NCBI GenBank assembly: GCA_045540315.1
Contig: JAZQHA010000065.1
Coordinates: 1 to 64,000 of the forward strand
DNA: 64,000 nucleotides
DNA from: CAG-557 sp045540315
GTDB lineage: Bacteria > Bacillota > Clostridia > Oscillospirales > Acutalibacteraceae
Direction of reading: 5' to 3'
Each line of letters begins with the position of its first letter. The stretch's first letter is position 1. Below are positions 35,352-43,708 of this stretch, piece after piece. The position numbers and the translations under genes are program-made. The notes below the pieces were generated by a model. That model saw only the letters and a program-made list of their open reading frames with translations. It had not been told where the DNA came from and made no database searches.

Positions 35352-37043
35352 ATGGAATCGGAAAAAATCAGGGGCTTTCTAACAAAGCTGGTACAAGAAG
35401 AAAAATTTAAAGAAGAGTTTTTAAAAATTGACAAAGAAATAAAGGAAAAAAGATATTCTCGTCAAGAAGAGGAAAAATTTTTAGCAAACTGGTTACTACC
35501 ATGGTCAAAAAAGTTAGGCTACAGTATCACAATACAAGAGTTAATTGATTTTGGTCAAAATTTGAAACAAAATTTGAAACAAAATGAACTGAAAGAGTTA
35601 CTTTCAGAAGACTTAAAAAATGTAATAGGTGGATTTGGCTTATTTAAGTTGTTGGTATTAGCGGTAGCGAGTACAACTGTTACAAATGCTGCTCCATACC
35701 CAGCTGAGTTAGACAAGAGTTCTCATCAGTCTCCGGGGTCTCTCCGCGCAGACAATTTGTCGATGTTGCCCTCTGTACTCCCTGATTATACTTCTGGAGA
35801 TTGCGTTGTACCGGTAAACGTAAATGTGCCTTCGCACGGCTGTTATGACTGGAGTCGGATTGGGTCTGATGAACATATTTATTACTCACCAGTGAATCAA
35901 ATGTCTATAATCGTTAGCGATGAGGATTTGAAATATAATTCTGATGCGCTTGACGGTTGGAGAGAGGTCATTAGACCGGAAGAGTCTATAACGCCGAGTA
36001 CGGCCCAGCCCAGTTTGCCCGAGAAGGTTCAAGTGGAGTCAGCGGTGAATTTGGATAACGATTTAGGAAAGGGGGCCAGTATTCCTGAAACAGATGTTGT
36101 GTCTGACGGCTCAATCCGTAAAGGCCCTGAGGATACATCGGGAGCACCACGACAGGATAATTTAGATTTTCCGCAAGCTCATAACACGGGTACTGAGGAA
36201 GATCAGCGAGAAATAATTACTCATTTGACTTCGTTTTTTCGCAGTAATAATGTTGCGTCTGGCGATACTGAAATACCACCTGTACCAGCGGACAACGCTC
36301 AGCCGACCAAAGCCAGTGTTAATGGCGCATTAAATGAAAACATTGATAATTCTGATTCTTCTAAAGAGGATGATGTATCGACAAGTGGTGACAAGACGTC
36401 GAATAAAGAATCGTCTAGCTTTAAACAAAATCGTAAACCTGATGCGGCGTATAGCTCTGATGCCGGTGAAGATGCTAAAGAAAGTGGGATGTCCACGGGT
36501 GGTGTTGTTAAAACTGTTGTAAGTCAAACGGGGGAGGTATTCAAAGCGAACTGGCTTGGGAAAGTGTTGGTGGTTTCCGGCCTTTACCGGTTGAATTCTT
36601 TTGTGTATAGGGTTGGAAAAAAAATATACGATACGGGAAAAAAAGTAGTAAACGGTATAACTTCATCGCTTAGCGTCGCTATGGCCCCATTTAGAGCGGT
36701 TGCTAAATTATTCCAAAGAAACTATGTAGAGATTTCCGTGAATGACATGAATACTTTTGAGGAATATTTTAGAAACTCACAAGCAATCAATCCTAAGGGT
36801 AAGGAAGTGCGAAGAGAATTACAACTCTATTTCTTGAGAAGGCGTATAGCTGCATATTTTAGCGGTAAAGACAGCGTGAAAGTCAAATTTAGAGACCTAG
36901 AGAGACTCAAAATGTATTTATATAATTCCACATCTAACCCTCAAATAGAAGATGATGCAAATGGCCACAATAATAGCGTTGCAAATATTCAACAGAGGCT
37001 TAAGGATATGGATGTTTTCAAACTAATTCCACCAGGATTGTAA
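35352..37043 (+). CDS. large protein with Nif11-like double-glycine leader, cargo 1
   Basis: A 563-residue protein of no family known to me. Residues 1-94 are a charged helical leader similar to Nif11 peptides, with LLPWSKKLGY at 48-57 and the ending LSEDLKNVIGG at 84-94. A hydrophobic stretch follows (LFKLLVLAVASTTV, 97-110), then NAAP. Residues ~115-400 look disordered, rich in Ser, Asp, Pro and Glu, with two Cys near 155-170. The last 170 residues are basic and helical (YRVGKKIYDTGKKV) and end in a possible small domain (FLRRRIAAYF). ATG 35352 is chosen for its AGAGGTGA; GTG 35343 lies in that site. It shares its leader with the next gene. Confidence 0.75.
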   Translation: MESEKIRGFLTKLVQEEKFKEEFLKIDKEIKEKRYSRQEEEKFLANWLLPWSKKLGYSITIQELIDFGQNLKQNLKQNELKELLSEDLKNVIGGFGLFKLLVLAVASTTVTNAAPYPAELDKSSHQSPGSLRADNLSMLPSVLPDYTSGDCVVPVNVNVPSHGCYDWSRIGSDEHIYYSPVNQMSIIVSDEDLKYNSDALDGWREVIRPEESITPSTAQPSLPEKVQVESAVNLDNDLGKGASIPETDVVSDGSIRKGPEDTSGAPRQDNLDFPQAHNTGTEEDQREIITHLTSFFRSNNVASGDTEIPPVPADNAQPTKASVNGALNENIDNSDSSKEDDVSTSGDKTSNKESSSFKQNRKPDAAYSSDAGEDAKESGMSTGGVVKTVVSQTGEVFKANWLGKVLVVSGLYRLNSFVYRVGKKIYDTGKKVVNGITSSLSVAMAPFRAVAKLFQRNYVEISVNDMNTFEEYFRNSQAINPKGKEVRRELQLYFLRRRIAAYFSGKDSVKVKFRDLERLKMYLYNSTSNPQIEDDANGHNNSVANIQQRLKDMDVFKLIPPGL

Positions 37044-37063
37044 ATTAAAAGGAGGTTTTCAAA

Positions 37064-38851
37064 ATGAAAAATGAAAAAATAAAGGCGTTCCTTGTCGAGG
37101 TTGCGCAAAACGAAAATTTTAGGAAAGAATTTGCAGTAATTCAAGAAAAGTTGCAAAGTGAAGATTTTTCTAAGAAAGATAATCGCAAGTTAGTGGAGCA
37201 AATACTTTTACCGTGGTCTAAAAAATTAGGTTATAACTTTTCAAAAAATGACCTTGTAAATTTTGATAAAACTCAAACGTCAAAGATTGCATGGGTATCG
37301 CACGAAGAGCTTGCGAATGTTAGTGGAGGATCATTTTTTGGCGCGTTGACAGCAGCTCTTCTGGCTTTAGTAAGTTTAGGAAAAGCTTCTGGTGTAGATA
37401 ATATCGGAAATAGTGGCACAGGTGTAGTGGTTCCGCAGGGACAAGCATACAGTAATGCGACTGTGCCTATGGCACCTGTCGATAATGTTTATGGTTTTGG
37501 CAATAAAGGTGGCGCATTCGATTCGACAGACTATTCAGGCGCATTTGCAGGTGCTATCAACTCTAGCGTGGCAGATCCGGGTGTTATTGACATGGAGTGG
37601 TTTAATCCTACCCCAGATGCTAAAGATGATGGCACAACGGCCAGCTCGAGCTCATCCTACTGGGATAGAATAAAACAAGTTGGCTCAAGTGCCTATGAAA
37701 CCGCGAGTGATGCTGCTTTAAGAGCTTATAACGCAGGAGCAACAGCTGCCGGTAACTTTAAAAATGTCGCAAGTGATGCTAAGGGTTATGTCGGAGCAAA
37801 ACTGGTTGATGCTTATAATGCTGTGGGTGAGTTCGGCTCAGGTCTCTATGAAACCGCGAGTGATGCTGCTTTAAGAGCTTATAACGCAGGAGCAACAGCT
37901 GCCGGTAACTTTAAAAATGTCGCAAGTGATGCTAAGGGTTATGTCGGAGCAAAACTTGTTGATGCTTATAATGCTGTGGGTAAGTTCGGCTCAGATTTCT
38001 ATGAAACCGCAAGTGATGCTAAGGGTTATGTCGGAGCAAAACTTGTTGATGCTTATAATGCTGTGGGTAAGTTCGGCTCAGATTTCTATGAAACCGCGAG
38101 TGATGCTGCAAATGCGGTTAAATCTGGCGTATCCAGAGGTGCGTCAAACCTATATCAAAAAGGCGCACATGCAACTGGTGCTGCTAAGGAGGTTTCGCTG
38201 GATGCGTTTCATGGCTTAGAAGCTAAGCTGCAAAGTCTCGAACAGTCCGTAGTACAATTAATTCATGACGCTGGAGACTCCGCTGCAGCCCAAAAGGTAG
38301 CGAGTTTGATTGACTCAGCACACAAATTACTCACTGCAGCTACAGATTTTGCAAAAGGTTCTGCTGTAGGCCAAGAAGCAGCGCGTTTGTTTAACTCAGC
38401 ACAAACATTACTCACTGCAGCTACAGATTTTGCAAAAGGTTCTGCTGCAGGCCAAAATGTAGCGCAGTTGCGTAACTCAGCACAAAAATTACTCACTGAA
38501 GCTAGAGAGTTTGCAAAAGATTCTGCTGCAGGCCAAAAGGCAGCGGAGTTGCTTAACTTAGCACAACAATTACTCGATGAAGCTACAAATAGCAGTTTTG
38601 CTCAAGAAATAAAAGAAAATCCGCGTGCTAGTGCAGCCATCGCCGCAGCCGCAGCCGCTATAGCAGCTGCAATAGCGGTAATCAACAACTCAACACAACC
38701 CCAAGACGCAAACCCAAGTGCAATGGTGAACCAGAACGCTGTTGAAAGCAAAGACCAAGGCACAGGCCAAACAGGTGCCGAGCAGGACGGATCGGACTGG
38801 ATGATTAAGGGCTATACATCGGCAGGCAATCCTATACATCGACGTCCATAG
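37064..38851 (+). CDS. large repeat protein with Nif11-like double-glycine leader, cargo 2
   Basis: A 595-residue protein without cysteine. The leader (1-89) matches cargo 1 in layout: MKNEKIKAFL, LLPWSKKLGY at 48-57, EELANVSGG ending at 89. A hydrophobic run follows (FFGALTAALLALVSL). After a Gly/Ser-rich linker come 51-residue repeats starting YETASDA (about 211-350), which look like LEA- or apolipoprotein-like amphipathic helices. Four 27-residue repeats (QxxAxLxNSAxxLLTxA) follow from about 407. An Ala-rich helix (AAIAAAAAAIAAAIAV) and a polar tail end the protein. AAAGGAGG precedes the ATG. It ends before a strong terminator. Confidence 0.78.
   Translation: MKNEKIKAFLVEVAQNENFRKEFAVIQEKLQSEDFSKKDNRKLVEQILLPWSKKLGYNFSKNDLVNFDKTQTSKIAWVSHEELANVSGGSFFGALTAALLALVSLGKASGVDNIGNSGTGVVVPQGQAYSNATVPMAPVDNVYGFGNKGGAFDSTDYSGAFAGAINSSVADPGVIDMEWFNPTPDAKDDGTTASSSSSYWDRIKQVGSSAYETASDAALRAYNAGATAAGNFKNVASDAKGYVGAKLVDAYNAVGEFGSGLYETASDAALRAYNAGATAAGNFKNVASDAKGYVGAKLVDAYNAVGKFGSDFYETASDAKGYVGAKLVDAYNAVGKFGSDFYETASDAANAVKSGVSRGASNLYQKGAHATGAAKEVSLDAFHGLEAKLQSLEQSVVQLIHDAGDSAAAQKVASLIDSAHKLLTAATDFAKGSAVGQEAARLFNSAQTLLTAATDFAKGSAAGQNVAQLRNSAQKLLTEAREFAKDSAAGQKAAELLNLAQQLLDEATNSSFAQEIKENPRASAAIAAAAAAIAAAIAVINNSTQPQDANPSAMVNQNAVESKDQGTGQTGAEQDGSDWMIKGYTSAGNPIHRRP
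37694..38120 (+). repeat. tandem 153-bp repeats in the second Nif11-leader gene
   Basis: Units begin at 37694, 37847, 38000 and 38087, each with TATGAAACCGC. The first two are 153 bp (51 codons) and nearly identical. The third is 87 bp because an internal 66 bp (22 codons) is missing. The fourth is a partial unit. The frame is kept throughout. Near-identity points to recent expansion. Confidence 0.85.
38282..38605 (+). repeat. tandem 81-bp repeats in the second Nif11-leader gene
   Basis: Four 27-codon units start at 38282, 38363, 38444 and 38525. Each opens with GCTG(C/T)AG(C/G)CCAA and encodes an amphipathic helix of the AxxLxxSAxxLLTxA type. They are more diverged than the 153-bp units and so older. 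Confidence 0.85.
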
Positions 38852-38855
38852 TGAA

Positions 38856-38890
38856 AAAAGTGCAAGAAAAATCTTGCACTTTTGTTTTTT
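38856..38890. terminator. bidirectional terminator after the Nif11-leader operon
   Basis: AAAAGTGCAAG/CTTGCACTTTT with loop AAAAAT, followed by GTTTTTT on the plus strand and by TTTTTTC on the minus strand. It serves both this operon and the convergent coiled-coil gene. Confidence 0.85.
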
Positions 38891-39341
38891 ACATGTTGCT
38901 ACCTTTTATACTTTGTCTTGTTCTGCGTAACTCAGTCACAGCTTCCGTCAAAACTTCATCTGTACGCTTAATGACATCGTCAACATATTCGTTAGTTGCT
39001 TGCTTCATCTCACGCGCTTTCTTTTTGGCTTCCAGCACAATTTCCTCGGCTTGTTTTTCGGCCTGTTTAACAATTTCATCTCGCTCGATTAGCAATGCAG
39101 CCTTTTTTTCAGCTGCAGCAATAATTGCTTCTCCCTCGCCTTTTGCATCGTTTACAATTTGTGCTCGATCGGCAATAATTGCCTTGGCTTGTCTTAACTC
39201 ATTTGGAAATTCATCACGCATTTCGTTAATCAAGTCAATTATTTTTTCAGTATTAACAAAAGCCTTTCCGCCGCTGAGGGGTAAGTTCCAAGCCTCTTTT
39301 AATATTTCTTCTAACTCTTCTAAAATTTCTTCGACTCTCAT
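38889..39341 (-). CDS. coiled-coil protein related to ATPase stalk/DivIVA-like proteins
   Basis: A 150-residue, almost wholly helical protein. It starts MRVEEILEELEEIL, then a short Gly-Gly-Lys break (PLSGGKAFVN), then a long Ala/Glu/Lys coiled coil (EAIIAAAEKKAALLIERDEIVK). Proteins of this type follow rsmD in many Clostridia and are labelled ATPase or F0 subunit b-like; the function is unproven. ATG 39341 is preferred over GTG 39350 because AGAGGTG overlaps the latter. It lies 32 bases after rsmD; coaD, the common gene between them, is absent. Confidence 0.75.
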   Translation of the reverse strand: MRVEEILEELEEILKEAWNLPLSGGKAFVNTEKIIDLINEMRDEFPNELRQAKAIIADRAQIVNDAKGEGEAIIAAAEKKAALLIERDEIVKQAEKQAEEIVLEAKKKAREMKQATNEYVDDVIKRTDEVLTEAVTELRRTRQSIKGSNM

Positions 39342-39373
39342 GTAAAGCACCTCTTTAAATTTTGTTCTATATC

Positions 39374-39916
39374 TTAAAAGTTATTTTTACTGTAAACAGT
39401 AAGCATTATTTTGCCATATTTATACGACTTTGTTATACGAAAGTCCTTAACATTATTCGGTAACATCTCTTCCACAGAATGCTCACATATAATCATCCCG
39501 TTTTTAGTTACTACCTTTGTAACAACATCAAGAGTTTTTTGCAACAAGCCAGTCTTATATGGCGGATCTAAAAAAGCTATATCAAATTGAGTTTGTGTTT
39601 GTTTCAAAAATGAAATTGCATCTAAGAGAACAACTTGTGCCTGTGCATTTAAATTTGATGAAACTAAATTTTTTTTCACAACATCAATAGATTTTCTATT
39701 ATTATCTACAAATACCGCAAAACTAGCACCTCGGCTTAAGGCTTCGATTCCCACTTGACCAGAACCGGCAAATAAATCCAAAAAATTCGCATCGTTTATA
39801 TCGAACTGAATAATATTAAATAAAGATTCCTTTACCTTATCAGTAGTTGGTCGAACAAAATCAGATTTTATTTGCTCCAGCTTTTTGCCTTTTGCTGTAC
39901 CTGAAATAATGCGCAT
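39374..39916 (-). CDS. rsmD: 16S rRNA (guanine966-N2)-methyltransferase
   Basis: Methylates G966 of 16S rRNA with S-adenosylmethionine. The N terminus MRIISGTAKGKKL is diagnostic. The SAM-binding motif is DLFAGSGQVGIEALSRGA, and the catalytic motif is DPPY (FLDPPYKTG). Length is 180 aa from ATG 39916, which has GGGAGGA upstream; the longer frame start has none. It is transcribed with the coiled-coil gene and diverges from the V-ATPase operon. Confidence 0.93.
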   Translation of the reverse strand: MRIISGTAKGKKLEQIKSDFVRPTTDKVKESLFNIIQFDINDANFLDLFAGSGQVGIEALSRGASFAVFVDNNRKSIDVVKKNLVSSNLNAQAQVVLLDAISFLKQTQTQFDIAFLDPPYKTGLLQKTLDVVTKVVTKNGMIICEHSVEEMLPNNVKDFRITKSYKYGKIMLTVYSKNNF

Positions 39917-40126
39917 GAAAAGTCCTCCCACAAAATCCATCTTTAATTATGAATATTTTCAAAGTTTTTGTCAAGGAAGTTTTTGAAAGAGAAAAGAAAA
40001 ACAAATTTAACGAAGATGTTGTGTCTTAACATTTTGTTGCGTGTTTAAATTTGACTTTTGTTTTGTAGGCTTAAGTTGATTTTTTAATCATTAGGTGGTC
40101 AATATTTCTATAGAACGTTTTTTAAA

Positions 40127-40155
40127 TGGAAAAATTCAATCTTATTTGATAAAAT
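40127..40155 (+). promoter_or_regulatory. possible promoter for the V-ATPase operon
   Basis: TGGAAA and TAAAAT are separated by 17 bases in the 306-base gap between rsmD and the first ATPase gene. The rest of the gap is AT-rich and shows no other structure. Confidence 0.35.
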
Positions 40156-40222
40156 AATATGCGTGTATATGGCGTATATTATTTTTGTATTTATTGTAAA
40201 ATTGAAAGAAGGCGTTATTATT

Positions 40223-40534
40223 TTGGTATCGAAAATGATTGATGCGGTAGAAAATATAGAAAATTTAGCCTTAGAACGGCAAAAAATGGCTAATCACGAG
40301 GCAAAAAAAATTATACAGTCTGCGGAAGACTCTTCTAAAATGTTTATTGAACAAGAAGTTAACAAAGTTCGTGTAACTTCTGAAGAACGTATTAATGAAG
40401 CTAAAAATGTGGCGCAAAAGACTTTATTAAATAATTTAAAACATTCAGACAACGAAATAAAAAAATTGCAAGAGGCGGTCAATTTGCGCAAAAAAAATGC
40501 AATAAAATCTATCATCGAATTAGTAATAGATTAA
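40223..40534 (+). CDS. V-type ATP synthase peripheral stalk subunit G/H-like
   Basis: A 103-residue coiled-coil protein at the head of the operon, dominated by Lys, Glu, Asn and Ala. It matches the position and style of NtpG/AhaH-type stalk subunits, which pair with subunit E. TTG 40223 is chosen because AAGAAGG precedes it; ATG 40235 is an alternative. The open frame extends upstream to 40163 but without a ribosome-binding site. Confidence 0.7.
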   Translation: MVSKMIDAVENIENLALERQKMANHEAKKIIQSAEDSSKMFIEQEVNKVRVTSEERINEAKNVAQKTLLNNLKHSDNEIKKLQEAVNLRKKNAIKSIIELVID

Positions 40535-40564
40535 AAAAACCAACAAAGGTGGATTGGTGCGATT

Positions 40565-42589
40565 ATGGCTGTACTTTCGATGAAAAAAATAAATATTTGT
40601 GCACTTAAAAAGGATAGAAAATCAATTCTGGAAACTTTACAGCGATTAGGAATAGTTGAAGTTTCAAATTTGCACGAAAATGAAGTGAATCTTCAAAAAA
40701 TCGATACCTTTAATATGCGTTCCATTTTTGAGAAAAATAAAAATATCGCTCAAAATGCGCTCGAAGTACTTGAAAAATATGAACCTGAGGAAAAAGTTTT
40801 TCTTGGTAATATTTTCGGTCAAAATGAGATTTCTAAAAGAGACTATTACATCTTTGCTAACGAAACTGAAGAAATTATGCGTGTGGCTAGCGAAATTACA
40901 CGACTCGAAAAGCTAATTATCGATGCAAAAGCTGAGATTATACGCATAAAAACGCAAATTGAGGCGTTGTCTGACTGGAAACAACTAGATGTGCCAATGA
41001 ATTTTGCGGGAACAAAAAAAACTCGAGCCTTTATTGGAATATTGCCTCAAAATTTTAATGAGATAGAAATAAAAACATTCTTAGCCGAAGAGTTACCTAA
41101 TGAAGACCGCTACGAGGTGGAAGTCATCTCGCAGAGTAATGAACAAACGTGTATTTTTGTGTTGGCCCATGTTGATGCGGCAGAGAAAGTTTTAACTCTT
41201 TTGCGAGCCAGAGGTTTTGCGTGGCCGAGTTTTTCTGTTGATGAGATTCCAAGTGTGCAAACGAAAGAATTTTCTGGGCACATACGTGAATTAGAGGACC
41301 GAATTTTAGCGGCGCAGAAGGAAATAAAAAGCTACAAGGGACAGCGAAATGCACTTAAATTTATGGTAGACTACCATACAATGAGAACGCAGAAGTATGA
41401 CGTGATTGCCAAATTGGGGTATACCGAAAAAGTCTTTATGTTAAGCGGTTTTGTGCCTCAAAAGTATGAAAAAAAATTAGAGAAAATATTAATAGAAAAA
41501 TTTGATGTTGCATTTGAGTTTTTGACGCCAACTGATGACGATGAAGTTCCGGTAGTATTGCAAAATAACGGATTTGCAGCACCGGTAGAGGGAGTTCTAG
41601 AAAGCTATAGCTTGCCGGGTAGGGGAGAGGTTGACCCAACGTCGGTGATGGCAATTTTTTATTACATTTTGTTCGGCCTTATGCTTTCAGATGCGGCTTA
41701 TGGACTCATAATTGTAGCGGCTTGTGGCATTGTTTTGGCAAGGTATAAAAATATAAAATCTGGTCTAAAGAAGTCACTGCAAATGTTTCTCTATTGCGGT
41801 ATCTCTACGACTTTTTGGGGAATTTTATTTGGAAGCTATTTTGGCGATGTGATTGACGTAGTTTCGGAAACCTTCTTTAACACGCCGATAACGGTACCAG
41901 CCTTATGGTTTGTGCCGCTAAAAGAACCTATGCGCATGCTTGCGTTCTCGTTTGGATTGGGAATTTTACATCTTTTTACAGGCCTTTTTATGCAAATGTA
42001 TGAGCTGATACGTGTAGGAAAGATAAAAGATGCCATTTACGATGTGGTTTCGTGGCTTTTGTTGGTTGGCGGATTGGTTATTTATATGCTGTCGGTCCCG
42101 ATGATTACCGAAATGTTGGTGTTAAATTTCAGCTTACCGACCGCAGTTGGTTCGATTGGAGCGATTTTAGCAGTTGTGGGTTCCTTGTTAATAGTCCTTA
42201 TGGCTGGTCGAGAGTCAAGAAATCCATTTAAACGCTTTTTAAAGGGTCTATACGGGCTTTATGGTGTTACAGGGTACCTCAGCGACATTCTCTCGTATTC
42301 GAGGCTTCTAGCGCTCGGATTGGCCACTGGCGTAATAGCGCAGGTTTTTAACAAAATGGGCACAATGGCAGGCAATGGACCCGTAGGAGTGGTTTTATTC
42401 CTTTTAGTCTTTTTAGTCGGCCACACGATGAATATAGCCATAAATCTCTTGGGTGCGTACGTCCACACCAATAGATTGCAATTCGTGGAGTTTTTTGGTA
42501 AGTTTTATGAAGGTGGCGGAAAAAAATTCTCCCCATTTTCTGTAAATACAAAATATTTTAAGGTTACGGAGGATATTGTAAATGAGTAA
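40565..42589 (+). CDS. ntpI: V-type ATP synthase subunit I (a subunit)
   Basis: The membrane stator that forms the ion half-channels against the c ring. Of 674 aa, about 340 are N-terminal coiled coil and soluble domain, followed by seven or eight membrane helices. Recognisable stretches are FYYILFGLMLSDAAYG, the loop LFGSYFGD and SYSRLLALGLATGVIA, which holds the essential Arg. It overlaps the next gene by 8 bases. Confidence 0.93.
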   Translation: MAVLSMKKINICALKKDRKSILETLQRLGIVEVSNLHENEVNLQKIDTFNMRSIFEKNKNIAQNALEVLEKYEPEEKVFLGNIFGQNEISKRDYYIFANETEEIMRVASEITRLEKLIIDAKAEIIRIKTQIEALSDWKQLDVPMNFAGTKKTRAFIGILPQNFNEIEIKTFLAEELPNEDRYEVEVISQSNEQTCIFVLAHVDAAEKVLTLLRARGFAWPSFSVDEIPSVQTKEFSGHIRELEDRILAAQKEIKSYKGQRNALKFMVDYHTMRTQKYDVIAKLGYTEKVFMLSGFVPQKYEKKLEKILIEKFDVAFEFLTPTDDDEVPVVLQNNGFAAPVEGVLESYSLPGRGEVDPTSVMAIFYYILFGLMLSDAAYGLIIVAACGIVLARYKNIKSGLKKSLQMFLYCGISTTFWGILFGSYFGDVIDVVSETFFNTPITVPALWFVPLKEPMRMLAFSFGLGILHLFTGLFMQMYELIRVGKIKDAIYDVVSWLLLVGGLVIYMLSVPMITEMLVLNFSLPTAVGSIGAILAVVGSLLIVLMAGRESRNPFKRFLKGLYGLYGVTGYLSDILSYSRLLALGLATGVIAQVFNKMGTMAGNGPVGVVLFLLVFLVGHTMNIAINLLGAYVHTNRLQFVEFFGKFYEGGGKKFSPFSVNTKYFKVTEDIVNE

Positions 42590-43064
42590 TTTCGGAATAG
42601 TTTTAGCTTTGTTAGGCGCAGCTTTGGCTGCACTCATGGCGGGAATCGGTTCTGCAATCGGTGTAGGTATGGCTGGCGAGGCCGCAGCTGGCGTCGTGAC
42701 TGAAGACCCAGGTAAGTTCGGCAAGGTGTTATTACTTCAATTGTTGCCAGGAACACAAGGCATTTATGGACTTTTGGTGGCAGTTTTGACGCTTATACAA
42801 ATAGGCATTCTTGGTGGCTCGTCGGAGGTCTCATTAGGACAGGGCTTTTTGTATCTTGTTTCTTGCTTGCCTATGGCTTTTGTTGGATTGTGGTCTGCAG
42901 TACGCCAGGCAAGAGCTGCTGTAGCGGGCATTGGTACTGTAGCTAAACGCCCGGACCAGATGGGCAAAGCGATGATTTTCCCGGCTATGGTCGAGACTTA
43001 TGCGATTTTGGCGTTGCTTGTTTCTGTGCTCTCGATTTTGAACATCCCGAACATCAATATATAA
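42582..43064 (+). CDS. ntpK: V-type ATP synthase subunit K (16-kDa c subunit)
   Basis: The rotor proteolipid, 160 aa with two fused hairpins (four helices). The second hairpin keeps the ion-binding Glu (E138, AMVETYA). In the first it is replaced by Gln (Q59, LLPGTQG). The set L55, T58, Q59, Q109 and E138 matches, by spacing, the Na+ ligands described for Enterococcus hirae NtpK (L61, T64, Q65, Q110, E139). Na+ coupling is therefore likely, by inference. Confidence 0.93.
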   Translation: MSNFGIVLALLGAALAALMAGIGSAIGVGMAGEAAAGVVTEDPGKFGKVLLLQLLPGTQGIYGLLVAVLTLIQIGILGGSSEVSLGQGFLYLVSCLPMAFVGLWSAVRQARAAVAGIGTVAKRPDQMGKAMIFPAMVETYAILALLVSVLSILNIPNINI

Positions 43065-43085
43065 ATTGCGCGGGGAGTTTTTCGT

Positions 43086-43679
43086 ATGACGGGTTTAGAG
43101 AAAATTTTAAACAGCATCGACGATGAAGCAACGTTATTAGCAGCGAAAACCATTGAGGAAGCCAAAGCAAAAGCCCATGAGATACTAACCAAAGCTAAAA
43201 AGACCGCACAAGAAGAAGTAGCTAAAATCATGTCTAATACCGATGCTAAAATTAAGACCATTGAGGAAAGAACGGACTCTCAAATGGTACTGCAAACACG
43301 AGAAATTTTACTCAGAGCTAAATGTGAAATGATAAATCAAACAATCGAAAAGGCCAAGTCTGTTTTGTGTAGCTTACCGGTTGAGGACTATTTTAAGATA
43401 ATGGAAACTCTTTTTGAGAAGCACTTGGTACCTAAAAAAGGTGAAATAATTTTTTCTCTGACGGACTTGAAGCGGATTCCAGATGGCTTTAAAGAAAATA
43501 TATCTAAGTTGGCAGCGTCGATTGGCGGAGAGATTGAAATTTCTGAGGGTACGCGCGATATCGATGGCGGCTTTGTTTTGGTGTACGGTGAGATTGAAGA
43601 AAATTGCTCTTTTGAGGCACTTTTTAGCAGCAAATACGAGCTCTTATGTGATAGGATGAATGAGATTTTATTCTCGTAG
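43086..43679 (+). CDS. ntpE: V-type ATP synthase subunit E
   Basis: A 197-residue peripheral stalk subunit. The N-terminal ~100 residues are a Lys/Glu/Ala coiled coil (LAAKTIEEAKAKAHEILTKAKK), and the C-terminal domain is globular and ends DIDGGFVLVYGEIEENCSFEALF, typical of subunit E. It lies 21 bases after ntpK, behind GGGGAG. Confidence 0.9.
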   Translation: MTGLEKILNSIDDEATLLAAKTIEEAKAKAHEILTKAKKTAQEEVAKIMSNTDAKIKTIEERTDSQMVLQTREILLRAKCEMINQTIEKAKSVLCSLPVEDYFKIMETLFEKHLVPKKGEIIFSLTDLKRIPDGFKENISKLAASIGGEIEISEGTRDIDGGFVLVYGEIEENCSFEALFSSKYELLCDRMNEILFS

Positions 43680-43708
43680 TATGCGAGCTTTGGGGAGGTG
43701 GCAAAGGG

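Noticed and set aside
37917..38219. 100-residue alternative-frame open frame with repeats
   Set aside because: It is the +1 reading of the 153-bp repeats in cargo 2; the repeated peptide only mirrors the DNA repeat.
38851..39345. 164-residue plus-strand open frame after the Nif11-leader operon
   Set aside because: It is antisense to the well-supported coiled-coil gene, and its Ser/Phe/Ile-rich content is typical of the reverse of an Ala/Glu/Lys coiled coil.
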